Positions 12,607-25,188 of a DNA stretch of 64,000 bases are shown here, piece by piece (positions within the stretch are counted from its first letter, which is position 1; each line of letters starts with the position of its first letter). The notes under the pieces were generated by a model. It did not search any database and had not been told where the DNA came from. It saw only the letters and a list, made by a program, of their open reading frames with translations. Made by a program: the position numbers and the translations under genes. The stretch covers positions 12,030,011-12,094,010 of the forward strand of contig JABAKD010000007.1 of the NCBI GenBank assembly GCA_012845835.1. Reading direction: 5' to 3'. This stretch comes from Undaria pinnatifida. Its lineage: Eukaryota; Sar; Phaeophyceae; Laminariales; Alariaceae.

Positions 12607-12616
12607 CTTTAAATAG
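12607..12616 (-). promoter_or_regulatory. TATA-like box upstream of the EsV-1-7 gene
   Basis: On the minus strand this reads CTATTTAAAG, 106-115 bp before the ATG at 12501. The spacing would allow a short 5' UTR. The paralog at 44447 shares the adjacent GCCCCA(C/T)GCGTT block but has no TATA-like match at the equivalent place, which weakens the call. Confidence 0.3.
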
Positions 12617-12719
12617 CGGGCAAAACCAACAGTTGTGTGCACATGGGCGCAAAAGAAGTCATACTATCATTTTCCGACCTCTCTGGCGCTAGGTCATGAA
12701 ATTTCGTCAATAAGGAAAG

Positions 12720-15700
12720 TATTGGTTGCAACGTAAGCTCGCCGATTATGCGGTATAATAAAATAGCCCTTTGCGAATTTACCATGGGTAAGGGCGGTCG
12801 TTGACGGCTCTACCCTACAAACAGAAGAAAAAGCTCTCTGACGAAAAGCTCGGGTAGTACTTGTGCCGGATTTCCCGGATGACGGCCACGGTGCGGGTGT
12901 GAAACACGAACGAGAAGCTGACCAACCCTGGCGAGTATATCTATAGCACATGTGGAATTGACATGAGCATCTTGGGGGATCCCAGCAAGACGGCCGATGA
13001 AGCGCACCAGCACTTAGGATAGTACTTGTGCGAGAACGACGCGACACGATGTCCGATTTAGGGAGTATCAAGGGAAGGAGGTTGGCTTAAGATACGAACT
13101 TGTCAGTGGAGTCAGACTATATTCTGGTCACGCGAGAGGTCGAGTTACAACGTTTTGATTTTACGACGGTAGCGCCATAAGCTACATAATCAAATGCTTA
13201 AATGCCGACACTACGCCTTGCCCATTACCAAACGGGTGTCCTCCAGATATCTTGGGACTAAACAAACACACTGCTTAGACTACACCACGGCAGTAGCCCA
13301 TTTACGAGGGCAGCCGTGCAAGATTGTGCGAAGCTTAGCGGCATTCTTCTTACAGAAAAATTCCATGTCACTAGTGGAACATATGTGGCGTTTGCCAAAG
13401 AAACACGCATTCGCAAAAGAACAACGATAGGTTCTCTGCAGCAATGCCTCCTCCAGCTACGTCGCAATGACGATATGGAAACGTGCTAGTGTTGCCGCCC
13501 TGGTCGTTCAAGCGAACGTTCTGGTATGGACAATGGGGTTCGGTAATGGTTGTCGTTCGGGTTCGGCACTCGAAGCCAGTTGCAGGTCCAGCGTGAGTCC
13601 ACAATGCAAGGCCAACAGGACCAGGACACAGATTACAACCTACCTACGATTGACATAATATATGCCGCAACGTTGATTCAGAAATTGCTCTTCATTCCAC
13701 TAATTTTCGAGTAGATGATGCCGTCGTTCTAGTACGCAAGCCGCATACATTCCTCACGGCCCTCCGTGGTGGTGAATCGACAGGATGAAGAAAATTATAA
13801 TATGCGAAGGGCGGTGAGACGGTATACGCAGCGCAAAATCTTGACAGCTTTGAGCAGCGACACAATATGCCATGAAAATCCACGATAACGTTCGTGCTGA
13901 ACAAGGTAGGGCGAGAAAAACAGACTCAACGCAGGCAGTCGCAAACAAAAGATGAACACTGAAGATTGTGGGCGATATGACGCAACCTTTCTAGACGAAA
14001 AGGCAGTCGTCATCGAAAGGAACATTCCCAAAATAGCGCTAGTGAAAACAGTAGCTCTATGAGAGGAACAAACGACAACGGCGGGTACACGTCCGTAAGG
14101 CCGAACGGTAACTATGTTTAGTTATATCAATTTAAGCAGAGCGGAAGGTGCACACTAACATGAGCACGGCAACCATGTTGACCGCATAGGGAATGGCCAA
14201 ATATAAAGTGAGGTGAAAAAAATATCATGGCATTCCATGGAGGACGCAGTGACGCCCGTAATTCAACTGAAGACGGATGACAAAACTGTTGCCTTCGCAT
14301 ATTTCACCGTCAACCTGACGGCACGCGGCAGTATTAAGTGTCAGTTGACTGCAAAAAGTAGACAAGCTACCATGTGCGCTGCACCCATTTACACAAAAAC
14401 ACAAAAATTGCCATCATGGAGAGCTTTGAGATGGTCATCCATGACCGAGAGCTTGAGCGACAAGCTGCGGACACAGGAGGCAGGCAAAGTGGCGAAGCAA
14501 GATACGCTCGATGCTGCATACAAAATTGAAGAACATGAACACATGGAGCCAACACCCGCTTCAGCATAATTCTGACGGATGGAATCGGCAAGATCGCCGA
14601 TGACACAACAATATTTGACAAAGTAGAATCGTATCGTCCGTTACCCTCAACATCTGCTTTGTCAATACGGGGTCAGCACGATCCGGAACTGTAGTTGTAT
14701 TAGTCTTAAACGGTCGTGCGCACGAACTTGAGGGAAGAAAGATCAGGGCTCCCACATTTGATGTACGGATGATTTTGGTGTACTGGTGTCGACCCACGAA
14801 GAAATGTTGATTGCTCCCAATCTGGGACAAAGTGTCTCCGCGATGGGAGAACTCTTCGATACTGAAGCAAAAATGTTTTGAAGGCGAGCCCTCTTTTCTA
14901 CCACAACGATTACGGCATGACATTGGTTCCAACATCAAATCAGCCGGTGTTTGCCATTCGTATGGTACTGATTTGTCCACGAAATAGAGTTATTACATGT
15001 ATACTAAACGGCAGTAACACATACTCGTGGTAACCGTGAGATGGGTCTAGGTCGGTCCCGCGATGCTAACGGGACGACTTGCAACAAGAGAGGTTGATAA
15101 TATCGACAGCCCAATTAGACGAAGTTAAAAGGGCAATAGGATACAGGCCGACAAAGCCGGGATTGGACAAGAAGCTAGACGGCATAAATATGAAGCTCAT
15201 AACAAAATGCCAACACATCAATACGGTAATGCAGGGACTGTCGTCATGACACAGGAAAGTATATACAACAATGCACCGAAAACGAATGGCACGACAGATA
15301 CATGACGGACAGACACAATTGCGGCGGAGAGACCCATTAAGAGACCGGAAAATACAATTGTGTAAACCAATGACGTTGAAGAAAACTAACTTTTGTCAAC
15401 CGAGGACATTTCCAAGCAATCAAGTTAAACAGTGGATAGCCATACGCCACTGAGATGTGTGACAGGATCTGGTACTTGTTAGAACAGAAGCACGACCATT
15501 GGTATTGTTTACAACGAAGGGTCAACAAACGAAAACGCTTGCACCGTGACAGGGGTCGTTGGGCAGGTGACAAGAGCAAAAACGCCCCCAATCGATTGAG
15601 AGACGTCGTTGGAGGTGGGAACGTTGCGTCGGGATACACCTACTATAGAACCAGTACATGATAGGGCACTACAGCGGTTTGTGGGGGCAGGGGCGTGGAT

Positions 15701-18150
15701 ACGACATACTGCAACCTTCACAATCGGCACGCTGCCAAAGAAAAAGCCAGTAAGCAAACAAGTGAGACGCGCACTGCCAGTAAATGCGGAGCCATATCAC
15801 CGTTCGACAAACAAGATTAAGCCTCGCACGAAGCCCGAGGCTGCAGTTTATCTCCACGACAAACAAAATGATCCAAGACAACGCGTTGGAGTGAAGTACA
15901 CTGTAACGGAGTTAACGGACATACATATACACTCTTACGAAACACTTAGGCGCGGTAAACGTTGGTGAGAATCGAAAACAGTTTGGACAGTGAGTGAACG
16001 ACTCTCAGGTTCGAAATAAAGCAAACTATCGACAGGGTTCACTGGGGGTGATCGGAGAAGTGCAAATAAGGTTTTTGATACATTTGAAGCAATCGTTGAT
16101 ACATTTTGGTCATTTGTAAATGAATTTATATTGCTGACGGGAATGCAAGTTGGTATCAGAACGCGTGATGGTATGAAGTTGTTCTTAAGACGCTCTGTCT
16201 ATTGTTTATCGTTTCAAGAACGACTCGAGAATCCCAGTTGAGTCGTATACTGTACACGAGCCCGGTTTTCTAAGATACAGAAAGGTCGATGCAGGAGGTT
16301 TCGACAGCTGCGGTGTGACCGATCGATCCCGTCTCATTAGTATATGACTCGGGCTGTGCTCAGAGCCTGCTACCTAATGTCGTACCGCTAGTATGCAGAC
16401 GCAATTTAGGAAATAGAATGAAAAACAAACGTATTTGTCTTGATTGAGAGATGGGTCGGATGCCGGCCAACGTCACTCGTAAACGCCTTCGATGTAAGGT
16501 GCAGCGCGCACGAAGACGCCAAAATTTAGCTCGTTTAGTTTTTTCGTGCGTACGATCGACAAACGCGGTTATCCAAAAATACGTTGCTCGGCAGCAGTGC
16601 AATGCTCTGACGCCAACTCGATTTCCTTGATCATCGTTTGACTTCGTGACAAACGGAAACTCTAATGTACACATGACTCCGTGGACAGCGTTAACGTAAT
16701 GACGAACACTGGTCGGCCACTCCCTTGAGTTTGGATCATAAAATATATTAACTAGCAATGTAGCTTATCTTGAGAAAATAGTTCGGGATAAAAAGATTTC
16801 CATGGTGAGGACACTTGTTCGCCACACATGCTCTGAGTGATAAATTTGAAATACACCCCAACAAGTTAGATTAGAGCGTGGACTAGAGGATTCCCGGTAG
16901 CATCGGAAAAAAAGGCGTAGCGTTGGGAAGTTCGTCCGTTTGGGAGACCATTGAAGACGTTACAGCCAAAACCGGGGTACCACTATAGCTGCCCATATTG
17001 AGCGATAAATGACAACTATCTTCTTACGAAATATTCCTCCAGGAAAAATAGTACCACCGGCTGTGAAAACATTTCACGTTCACTCCAGCAGAAGCTATAC
17101 TCTTGTAAAAGGCCAATGCAATATAAAGAGATGACAGTATCTAATCTAATGCAGAACGAAGTGGTGGGGATATCTATACGGGGCAAATTACAAACGAAAC
17201 ACTGATGGTCGGCCGTAATTAATCCAATGTTGATGTAATACACTCGAAGGAAAGCTGTTCATCTTCAGGCACACGTCTGCAGGTTGTTCGTGTTGTGCTT
17301 CTTTCATTGTCACAACAAAACGTGATACGGGCAACAACTTGGACAGTCGAAATGGATCTGGAAGACAGGCCATACCATATAAACGACAACGTCGGACATA
17401 GCTGCAAGCAGATGGCCCCCAAGGAGGATGTACCAACCGTACCGGCTTGACACAATATATGAAACAAATTGTCATCGTATATACCACCCCATCAACTCCT
17501 GGTTGTGAATTACGACAGTGAACTACAAGCCGATTGTTGTGAACACGGTGACAGTCCTCGTTTATCGGTGGTCCGACGGACACAGTTGCGACTGCACGCG
17601 TGCATAACGTCGAATTATGTTCCCCGGCCAAGAATCCTGAAAATATGGCCTAATCACGGTGTGGAGACAGAGGACCAAATAACGGGCATGCCCACCATGG
17701 AGCCGGGACGACATTAGTGCGCATCGCAGGCTTTGCTGCCAGCGAAACTATATCGAGCACAGTCCTTTCGGATAACTTAGTATAAGTGCAAGGTCTCATC
17801 ATGGTGGGCTCACCGTGCACCATCAACGGTCAATATGCATATAAATCTCGTAGAGTCGAGTAGGTACAGAAGAAAAATCTTTTTCGTCAAACGCCATACA
17901 ACAGGAACACATCAATATCATCAAAATATCGCAGTGTCGTGGTAGTAGTCATCGACATCTCATTCCAGATCATTAAAAATATTCGGTTTCACTATAATTT
18001 TCGGGTGGCCCGCCCAATCCTTTACCACCCGGTTCCCAGCAAGACCCGAACGCCCGTTCCACGACTACCTCACACATCACCCCTCCATGTCGCCGGAGAA
18101 ACAACGGCCAACGGTTCCCAGCTGTGCGAGCGGGTAGCGTGAAAGGTCCA
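12720..18150 (+). pseudogene. Fossil gene cluster, unidentified, possibly virus-derived
   Basis: About 5.4 kb of plus-strand sequence in which coding-like frames follow one another. Residue composition and phrase-like segments are clearly non-random: STCGIDMSILGDPSKTADEA near 12.94 kb, TIFDKVESYR near 14.6 kb, AEPYHRSTNKIKPRTKPEAA near 15.8 kb, AIVDTFWSFVNEFILLTGMQ near 16.1 kb. It is broken many times over its length (dozens of breaks) and no gene is whole. I cannot match it to a family. The absence of recognisable transposase or reverse-transcriptase motifs and the neighbouring EsV-1-7 gene make an old integrated large DNA virus one possibility; dead host genes are another. Judged by its decay it is old. 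Confidence 0.4.
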
Positions 18151-18689
18151 CCCAGGGACGGTTCGATCACCCCCCGGGAAGGCGGAGAATCTCAAGAAAC
18201 GGGATATCCCCACCCAGCGGTGGTGCGTACTCTCGCCCTGCTGTTGTGCCGTTATGGATCGGTCGCAACGTACAGCTCCACTGCTGTGGCACTTCTGTGT
18301 TTGGTTGGATAGTAAATGGTTAGTAGATGGAGTGTGCTCGGTGGGTGACGGCTAACTCCCGATGCTCGAGATAGCGGTGTGCTGTAAAAAAACGAACTTA
18401 GTCGCGATTGCTACGGGGCTACGGGTCCTCAAGACTTTGGAATCAACCAACAGCTCCTCGCGTACCCATACACTACCGTATGTATTGCTTAACGGCCGTA
18501 CTGCTGAAGTGGGTTGGTCGAGAGGTGATACGTGGGTGGTTGGTACAATGGGCGGTGGCTGGTGGGTTGGTGGGTTTCGCACCTTTCATGCTTCCCTCTT
18601 ATTGTGTGCCGGATTACGACCGTACGTACTACTGCTGCAATGCTGAGCTACCTCGTGGTAGTACCGTTGTGTTACCTGTAACATACTTC
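18151..18689. other. Intergenic stretch with GGTG-rich patch
   Basis: No supported gene. A GGTGGG/GGTT-rich patch lies near 18530-18580. Several overlapping short frames exist on both strands without motifs. Confidence 0.4.
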
Positions 18690-18785
18690 ATGCTATACTG
18701 CAATATATTACAAATAAAACTACACTCCAGCTGTCAGATCAACTAGTATGTCCAAACTCATGTTTGCAGGGTGTGTGAAACATGC
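18690..18785 (+). repeat. Truncated copy of the G-tract repeat family (5' end only)
   Basis: The stretch beginning TACACTCCAGCTGTCAGATC and continuing through AAACTCATGTTTGCAGGGTG matches the first ~75 bp of the repeat copy at 50690 (TACACTCCAGCTGTGAGATC, then AAACTCATCTTTGCAAGCTG). It is followed by a GGGTGGGTGGT tract at about 18797-18830 in place of the G runs of the full copies. Confidence 0.65.
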
Positions 18786-21353
18786 TATTGTAGGTTGGGT
18801 GGGTGGTGGGTGGGTGGTAGGTGTGCTAGGCGGGTTAGTGGATCCTTTTATACGTTGCTTGATTTTTTCGTGCAGTCGTGGTTTGCTGTATTTCGCACCA
18901 TTTTTTTCTTCCGATAACCCGGCCGGCAACTGGAATATTTCGGGGGTACCATTTGTAACCATACATACCCCAGGAAACGCAGTCTCGGTGATGCCGTCCC
19001 GGTTTCCTGAACCCGCTATAAGACACGAATAAGGCAAAGTACCAAAACAGTGCTAAATCAGGGAAATAACGTGGAGAGTTTTGAGGTTCGTACCACGGAT
19101 ATTTACATATATTGTGGGTGCAGGCAGTTACAACAACAATGGTATGAGACACGAGGTATTTCTCAAAGACAGAGGCAGAAAGAAGAGCATATCGCTGTAC
19201 ACATGCAGGTCATAGTGTGTAAAACTCCTGACCTTTGCAGGGCAATGTGTGCACAACTCGTCAGATAGGCACTTGCAGCTATGAATAGGGGGAAAGAATG
19301 CACGGCCTGGCTATACTTGGAGATCCGTACATCGGGTGCTATCAAAAGTGGGCACACACACTGCGTATCAAGCCAGAAGAAATAAATACATGAAAGAAAC
19401 GTATTGCTGAAATTTACGTGCACGGTCAGCTAAACGGGTAACGAAAAGGAACACACGAGCACCTACGAAATTGAGTTGACAGTTCATGTCTTAAATCTAG
19501 GTCAAGAGCAACCCCTCAAAATAATGCGTGCATTCTCGCTGCCCGTGATACTGTTGGTCTGCAATACGTAAAATGAGCCACAAACACCAGCTTTAGTTGG
19601 TTTCTTTTAGTTACAATTTGCAAAGCTAACGTTGGTAACACTTCACTACACTGGTAGAAGTCGGAAAAAAAAATAACAACGTGCTGCATTTCCTCGCACC
19701 GGACGCCTAGTGGTGAACAGGAATCACCAATATTGTGCAAGGAGTATTTTACAAGGGGTCCGCACTCGTCCAACTGCGCCTTTAACCCAACGCGTCCTAG
19801 CGATTGCTTGCGGTTCTTGTGCAAGGTGCGTACCACAGCATTGCTGCGCACCAGTAGCCTGTAGAAGGTTGTATTATATACACATACGTGCGGCACGTAC
19901 GAACAGTATACAGAAGTCGTGCTCCTGTGATTGAGGATTAATTGTTTTCACCAGCCAAGCATTGGGGAGGGTAATTATTAAGCGTCCTTCTGGTGAATCA
20001 GCAATGCATGCTCTACGAATATATGCATATGTACCATTTTGATTTTTTTGCCTAGTCCGTCCCTTTTTCTCCGCCGGCAGAGTTTTTTTGTGTGCTTTCT
20101 TCTGCAATGCGATCAGACTACCCGTCGGTATATTATCAGCCGTGTGCCGGGCTCATGGGACGTCCGTGGCGCGAGCTATGGCCGCGGAAAGCCGCCGAGA
20201 CTGGCTCTATTTTGCGGGGTATGAGACGCTTCTGTCCCCGGGCAACCACACACTAGACGTATTTAAACCTCGAGGTTAGGTCTTAAGTACTTCCAACTGG
20301 AAGAGCTAGGCCATTCGATACTTCGACCTTAAACGCATAAAAAAACACCATATGTCTAAAACTCGAAATAGTGGTCTCTTTCAGTACGCATAAAAAGAAA
20401 AGCCGAGGAAAGATCAAACTACTTGAAAATAGACTATGATATTTCTGCACTACTCCAGACGCAGATGGCAAGACGAGGATTTATGTCATGAGTCAGCACA
20501 TGAGTGGGTGGAAACTTCGAGAAAGACCCTCCCCTGCCCATGCTGTGCGAGCTTGAACAAACGGCCAAAACAAATAACTGGTGCCTGGCAAAAACATTGA
20601 GTGCTTCGTACTTCATACTCGCTTCATATGTAGGATACCTCGCAGGCGTCTGCCGCCTTCGGTGTGCCTCAGTGTGGCAGTCAGTACAGCAGCACAGCAG
20701 GACTGGCCCTCAACCCGGTTCAATTTCCACCCTCGAAATGTAGGCATCCGCGGGAAAGAGGCAACAGGGTTGTAAACTGCAGCAGCAGCTCCGGCCATGC
20801 GCTACGTCGGGCACAAAAACCAAACAAAAAAAATGTGTCATCAAAAAATTAGAGCCTCTCAGGACGAGAGAGCAGGAGCACGAGCGCGCGATGAACTATG
20901 TCAGAGTCCCAGTTCTCTGACCGCAGAGAACGCCAGGGTAGGAGGAGTCTCGCGGGCGTTTTCCACCGGCTAGTTGTGCTGTAGTTGGGTTAGGTGTTGG
21001 GGTGCTGGTTGTCTGTGTGTTGTGCTGTGTTGTTTTGTTTTGTGGTGTGTTGTGTTGTGTGTGCGCTCGATCCTCGTGAATGAACAAGGACTCCTTCTCA
21101 AGTAACAGTACGTAGAGGCATGCCGCTCCACGAGAGTGGGTCGCCTCTGACCACCGCCAACGTTTCTGATGGTGTTGTACACGCAGGTTGATTAACCCGG
21201 GTTGGGGATACACCAAGCGGCTTGCTAGGTTGAGCGTTGCAATTACTGCGTGGGTGTTGTGCTGTGCTGCTGCTGCAGAGTGTCTGATGTTTCCTCGAGC
21301 TTTTGTCGTCTGAAATGCTGTTGTTTGCTGGAAAATACTAGGAAAATTGCTTC
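18786..21353. other. Intergenic stretch, weak coding-like patches only
   Basis: No gene is supported. A plus-strand frame at 20150-20279 and a minus-strand frame at 19516-19896 look mildly coding but carry no motif. A GT-rich stretch (TTGTG/TTTTG repeats) lies at about 20985-21062. Confidence 0.4.
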
Positions 21354-21393
21354 AAATATGCACTTGGGCCAAAATGTGCCCAAGTGCATATTT
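21354..21393. repeat. Perfect inverted repeat, 16-bp stem, 8-nt loop
   Basis: AAATATGCACTTGGGC (21354-21369) and its exact reverse complement (21378-21393) flank CAAAATGT. No CTRR-type Helitron end follows it closely. It is isolated, with no gene recognised on either side. It could be the core of a small transposon end, a fold-back element, or a structured RNA. Confidence 0.85.
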
Positions 21394-22255
21394 TGGGAAA
21401 ATCCACATCTCACCGTGGTCAGCCGTGGTCGTTAGGTCGATAAAATAGACCTATTTTTTAGACATTTAAAACACGATAGGGCTTAATTCGGTTTAGAGCC
21501 AAAAAGAAAAGCATATCGTCAGGCTTAAATACGTCTACTACACACATGGTGGAACTTTAGTCCTCGCACGTACATCGGGGTGGCATCAAAATGTATTTGC
21601 GAGAGAATTTTCCCGCACTGCTAGACGCGGGCGCGGTGTATATGTACCCGCTGCAACGACGTGAACTATGTCATTACTGTGAGTTCTCCCTCACAATTGA
21701 CACGGTGGTTGCCATACAGCAGTAACGAAACCTGTATAAAGAGATATAAAGTAGCAACACAACTCATGCAAAAGTAACGATGTGCACACAACAGACCATA
21801 TCGGCAACAAACATCGGTATAAACTGTTTAACTGTTTAAGCGCGCGGGGAAAAATACTGGACACAGAAAACAAACAACAAATTGACACCAATGATTCCTC
21901 TAACAGCAGCGACAGCAGTACAAACGTAGAATTAATTGCTGCCACGCAGTTATACGGAGTGGACTTTCGAATAACTTATCACACCGAGCCTCAGCAATAT
22001 CCCAACCCTCCTCCTCCAAATGTCTGTGATATCTTATATTATCCACATTATTTCCACTACGCATCCCTCCGATATACACCTCCTGCATAAATACTTCATC
22101 ATCCGTTGTAGTCATTCGACTTGCGTCGCCCCCGGGAGGCACGTGTCCACCTGCCGAAGGGGAACCTTGTAATACCATACATTTACGATAATTAGATCAA
22201 CGTTCGCCGCCTCGCAGTAAAACCCTCCCAACGCCCCAAAGGGTATCGGGTCGCC
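21394..22255. other. Intergenic stretch with a possible coding relic, minus strand
   Basis: At 21900-22178 the minus strand has an open frame whose residues look coding (for example TTTDDEVFMQEVYIGGMRSG), but no family is recognised and neighbouring frames are broken. The rest holds nothing I can support. Confidence 0.3.
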
Positions 22256-22846
22256 ATGAAAAGGAAGTCATTGCAAATATTTACGAATGAGATTTCCCCT
22301 TTGTACTTTTTTCAACGTAGGTGGAATCGTCTTACACCTCTCTCCATGCGATCGCGGTCAGACGATCTTCGATATATGTCAGCTATGATAGTATTCCATG
22401 ATCGATTAAACTCACCTTGTGATGATTGCACGTCAGACAACGGATGGCTGCATGCTACACATGCCCTGCTTGAAAGATTCTACGTACCACATTACGAACT
22501 TGGTACACACTGCAATCCTTGCTTTCTGTCTCCATCGAAACGAATAGTTCTATATACCATCAGAGTCCACAACTCGTTGTCTTCTTGGTCGTTTTTCGAG
22601 CATACCCAACGAGATAGTAGGACCTGCCGTCTTGACCTAAATATATTATTATCCCCTTATATGTTGTCCCATCAGCCACCATCGCGGCTATTGTCAGTGA
22701 TCTGCGGTCTTCATGCAATACGTTACGGTTTTCCATGTAGTTGTAATACTATCGGCTACCCTGGCGCTGATTCAATGCCGTTTATTCGCGCATGTTGGCC
22801 ACTACCCCAGACGCAGGAGAACTGCCTCCTTAACGGAAAACAGTGA
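22256..22846 (+). pseudogene. Long ORF, possibly a LINE reverse-transcriptase C-terminal remnant
   Basis: A 196-codon open frame beginning with ATG. The segment PLSMRSRSDDLRYMSAMIVF, with RFYVPHYELGTHCNPCF about 50 residues later, resembles the pattern after the RT domain in many LINEs (an RR..DL...Y.I.....SP block, then a F.VP block). The similarity is weak and the protein ends without further LINE features. Alternatively it is a chance or unrelated frame. No polyadenine tail or target-site duplication was seen. Confidence 0.3.
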
Positions 22847-23761
22847 TAAAATAAGAGCAGTTAAAAAGGCGGTTATCGCCCTGTCAAGGTCATGGAGTTG
22901 CCGTACTTAGAGGTCGGGGTCCGGAGCACAACTTTGAAGATATGAAAAAGTTACATTCGTTCTATTCGCTGTTCGCATATTCGTTGCACGCTTATTACTA
23001 TTCTTGGGAAGTCGGCCTGCTTGCAATTGGAATCCAAGATCGCTGCACTCGTATTTGATCCCAGAAGTTATCGATATGAAATATATATATATATACTTAT
23101 AGACTATTGTTGTTAATCAAGTCCGTGGTCACAGGACAGACCTAGTCCGTGCACTTGTGAGTATTTTCTGAGCAGCCCTTGGAAACCTCCTGCGTCTACT
23201 ACTATTCTTCCGAGCATCACAATTCCTCCCTTCCACCGCCCGTTTCTCCCACAGAGTATTTCCCCTTCTCCGTCTCCCTTCGCCTAGCCCAGTTCTTCCC
23301 AAAGTGTCAACGTGAAGGCGGGAGCAGTGCCGCCACGCCACGTCCATCTCCTTCCCAACATTGGTGCTTACTCCCGTGGGTTCCATCCCCTCTTCACTGT
23401 TCGATACGAGACCCACACTTTCCGCGGCGGTGATGCGGCACTGCATCAGAAAAACCAAAATATATAGACTATATCTCTCACTTTGAACAAAGAGGTCGTT
23501 GGACTTACACAGATATGAACGTTTCAGCTAATACGCGAAACGGCCTAAACGCAGCAATAAGCACTCGCGTGTTTTCATTTCAAAAGCTCAATTATGCATC
23601 CCATCAAAATAAAATCACCTCGCGAACGTTTGAGGAAGAATTTGGAGACATCCCACGATAAGGGCGAGGCATGAGGAGCTCAATATCCCACTCAAAAATG
23701 AATTTCGAAGGATTCCGTCCGTCGCGTGGTACGATAAAGGAAACCCTTTTTCGCAGTTTTC
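22847..23761. other. Intergenic stretch, no recognised gene
   Basis: No supported gene. An AT dinucleotide run lies at about 23078-23093. A basic minus-strand frame at 23129-23458 has no motif I can name. Confidence 0.4.
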
Positions 23762-23969
23762 GTTTTCTGAGTGACGGGGCTGCTTAACCCCAAATAGTCG
23801 GAAATCGGTCATTTGTTCTGCGTGATTCTCGTTGTGCACGTAAGGCATGGGATTTAGCATCCGGCAGAAGTTCTACTTTTTCTCCAAATCAGTTAGTTGG
23901 AGAGATCTTAAGCTCCCAAAACTGAGGAACGCCATAAAAAAATGGTGCACCTCTATCGTAGCGTGGGTC
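23762..23969. repeat. Dispersed repeat R2, copy 2
   Basis: Second copy of the repeat at 9022-9227, same orientation, about 14.7 kb away, clearly diverged. Conserved blocks include CAAATCAGTT and CTCTATCGTAGCG. Confidence 0.7.
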
Positions 23970-25188
23970 GTTCGCACAACCCGACCAAGCTTCTACACCT
24001 GATATCCCCGAACAATGTTTACTCGTGAAATTACTTTATTTACCGTCAGTTCTTTACATTAGGAGCTCAATCGCCCAGGGACAGTTTTGCCCCAAACCGG
24101 AAACCCCTACCGTGGGATGACTTGTTGCCCCAAAACGGCATGAAAAATGCTGTTTGAGTGGACGATTTAGAGTGACCTTGCATGATTCTCCACCAGCTCA
24201 CACGATTAGACTTAAAAATGCCGAGTTTAACACAGTCGCTCTCCAGGCACAACGGCACCACAGTCAGGGGGCACGAGGGCACACCCCACACGGCAACACA
24301 CAGCAGGCAGTATTCGCGGTGCGCTGTGCTTGGCAGCGGTAGACACAACCCAACCTTGATGAAGAGGCACCAAAGGGTAGCTCGGGAAGTTTGGCGGGTG
24401 AGCGGGTACGCTCGCTACTCTGACATCGTTCTCTGCTGCTGCGTGATGTAGCCACCCACGCCGCACCGCAAACAGTCGCCACTGCTGCTGCTGGTGCTGC
24501 TGCAGTTGCTGCTGCTGTGCGGTCGCTGTTGTGCTGCGGCTGCGGTTGGTGTCTCCATCGTTAGGTTCGAAAAAATCAAAAGTGGGTGTTCTATCGTCGT
24601 GATGATCGGCCGTGGTGGTCGAGCCAGGCCAAGCAGCTGTGCCGCAATTCAACTTGCGGGGCCATCGCCATCGCCACCTCCGGCCCCGCCCCAGCCTCTG
24701 CTGCTGCTGCTGTGCTGCGGTACTCACTATCTCGTACGCGTGTTCGAAAAGTGTTCTGCGTTCGTTGTTGCGGGAGATCGATCCTGATGTGCGTGGATTG
24801 TGTACATCACAGGATGGCCCGTTTTTGTGCTTGTGTAATTTTTGGTCTATTTTTTTGTGGCAAACTCAGCCAAATGCAAACCGGAGTGAATATGACCTTT
24901 TTTGAATCATGGTGGGAAAATTCATGGTTTTTTTTAAACGCTAACACTGCTGTAATGGCTCGTTTCACTGGTGAAGCAAGTTTATCTCGTATACTAGTAC
25001 GTCTAAAAAAAATAGCTGCATTCGGGAACATGCGCTAGATGCGGTATCCCTTGGTCCCCGTAGCAGTATTTATTCTGCAATGAATGCTGTACAACCGTAG
25101 TGGTGTACCAAGTGGCATGCCACTCTATGGTGCCTGGTGAATGGTGCCGGATGCCTGATTAACCAATCATACAAGTCCCTTCAACAGA
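23970..25188. other. Intergenic stretch with CAG/CTG-rich Gln-type frame
   Basis: A 166-codon minus-strand frame (24227-24727) is rich in CAG-encoded Gln (QQQQQ runs, QQQQLQQHQQQQ). Overlapping plus-strand frames are rich in Leu and Ala from the same repeats. The minus frame could be an exon of a Gln-rich protein, which algae do have. Without a domain or splice evidence I treat it as low-complexity sequence. Confidence 0.4.

Noticed and set aside
18085-18175. GGTTCGATCAC resembling a tRNA B box
   Set aside because: No matching A box at the right distance and no cloverleaf could be drawn.
21354-21420. Hairpin as a Helitron 3' end
   Set aside because: Helitron ends need a CTRR terminus a few bases after the hairpin; none is present.
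24227-24727. 166-codon Gln-rich frame as a gene
   Set aside because: Driven by CAG repeats with no domain, and overlapping equally long frames on the other strand. Not excluded as an exon but not supportable alone.
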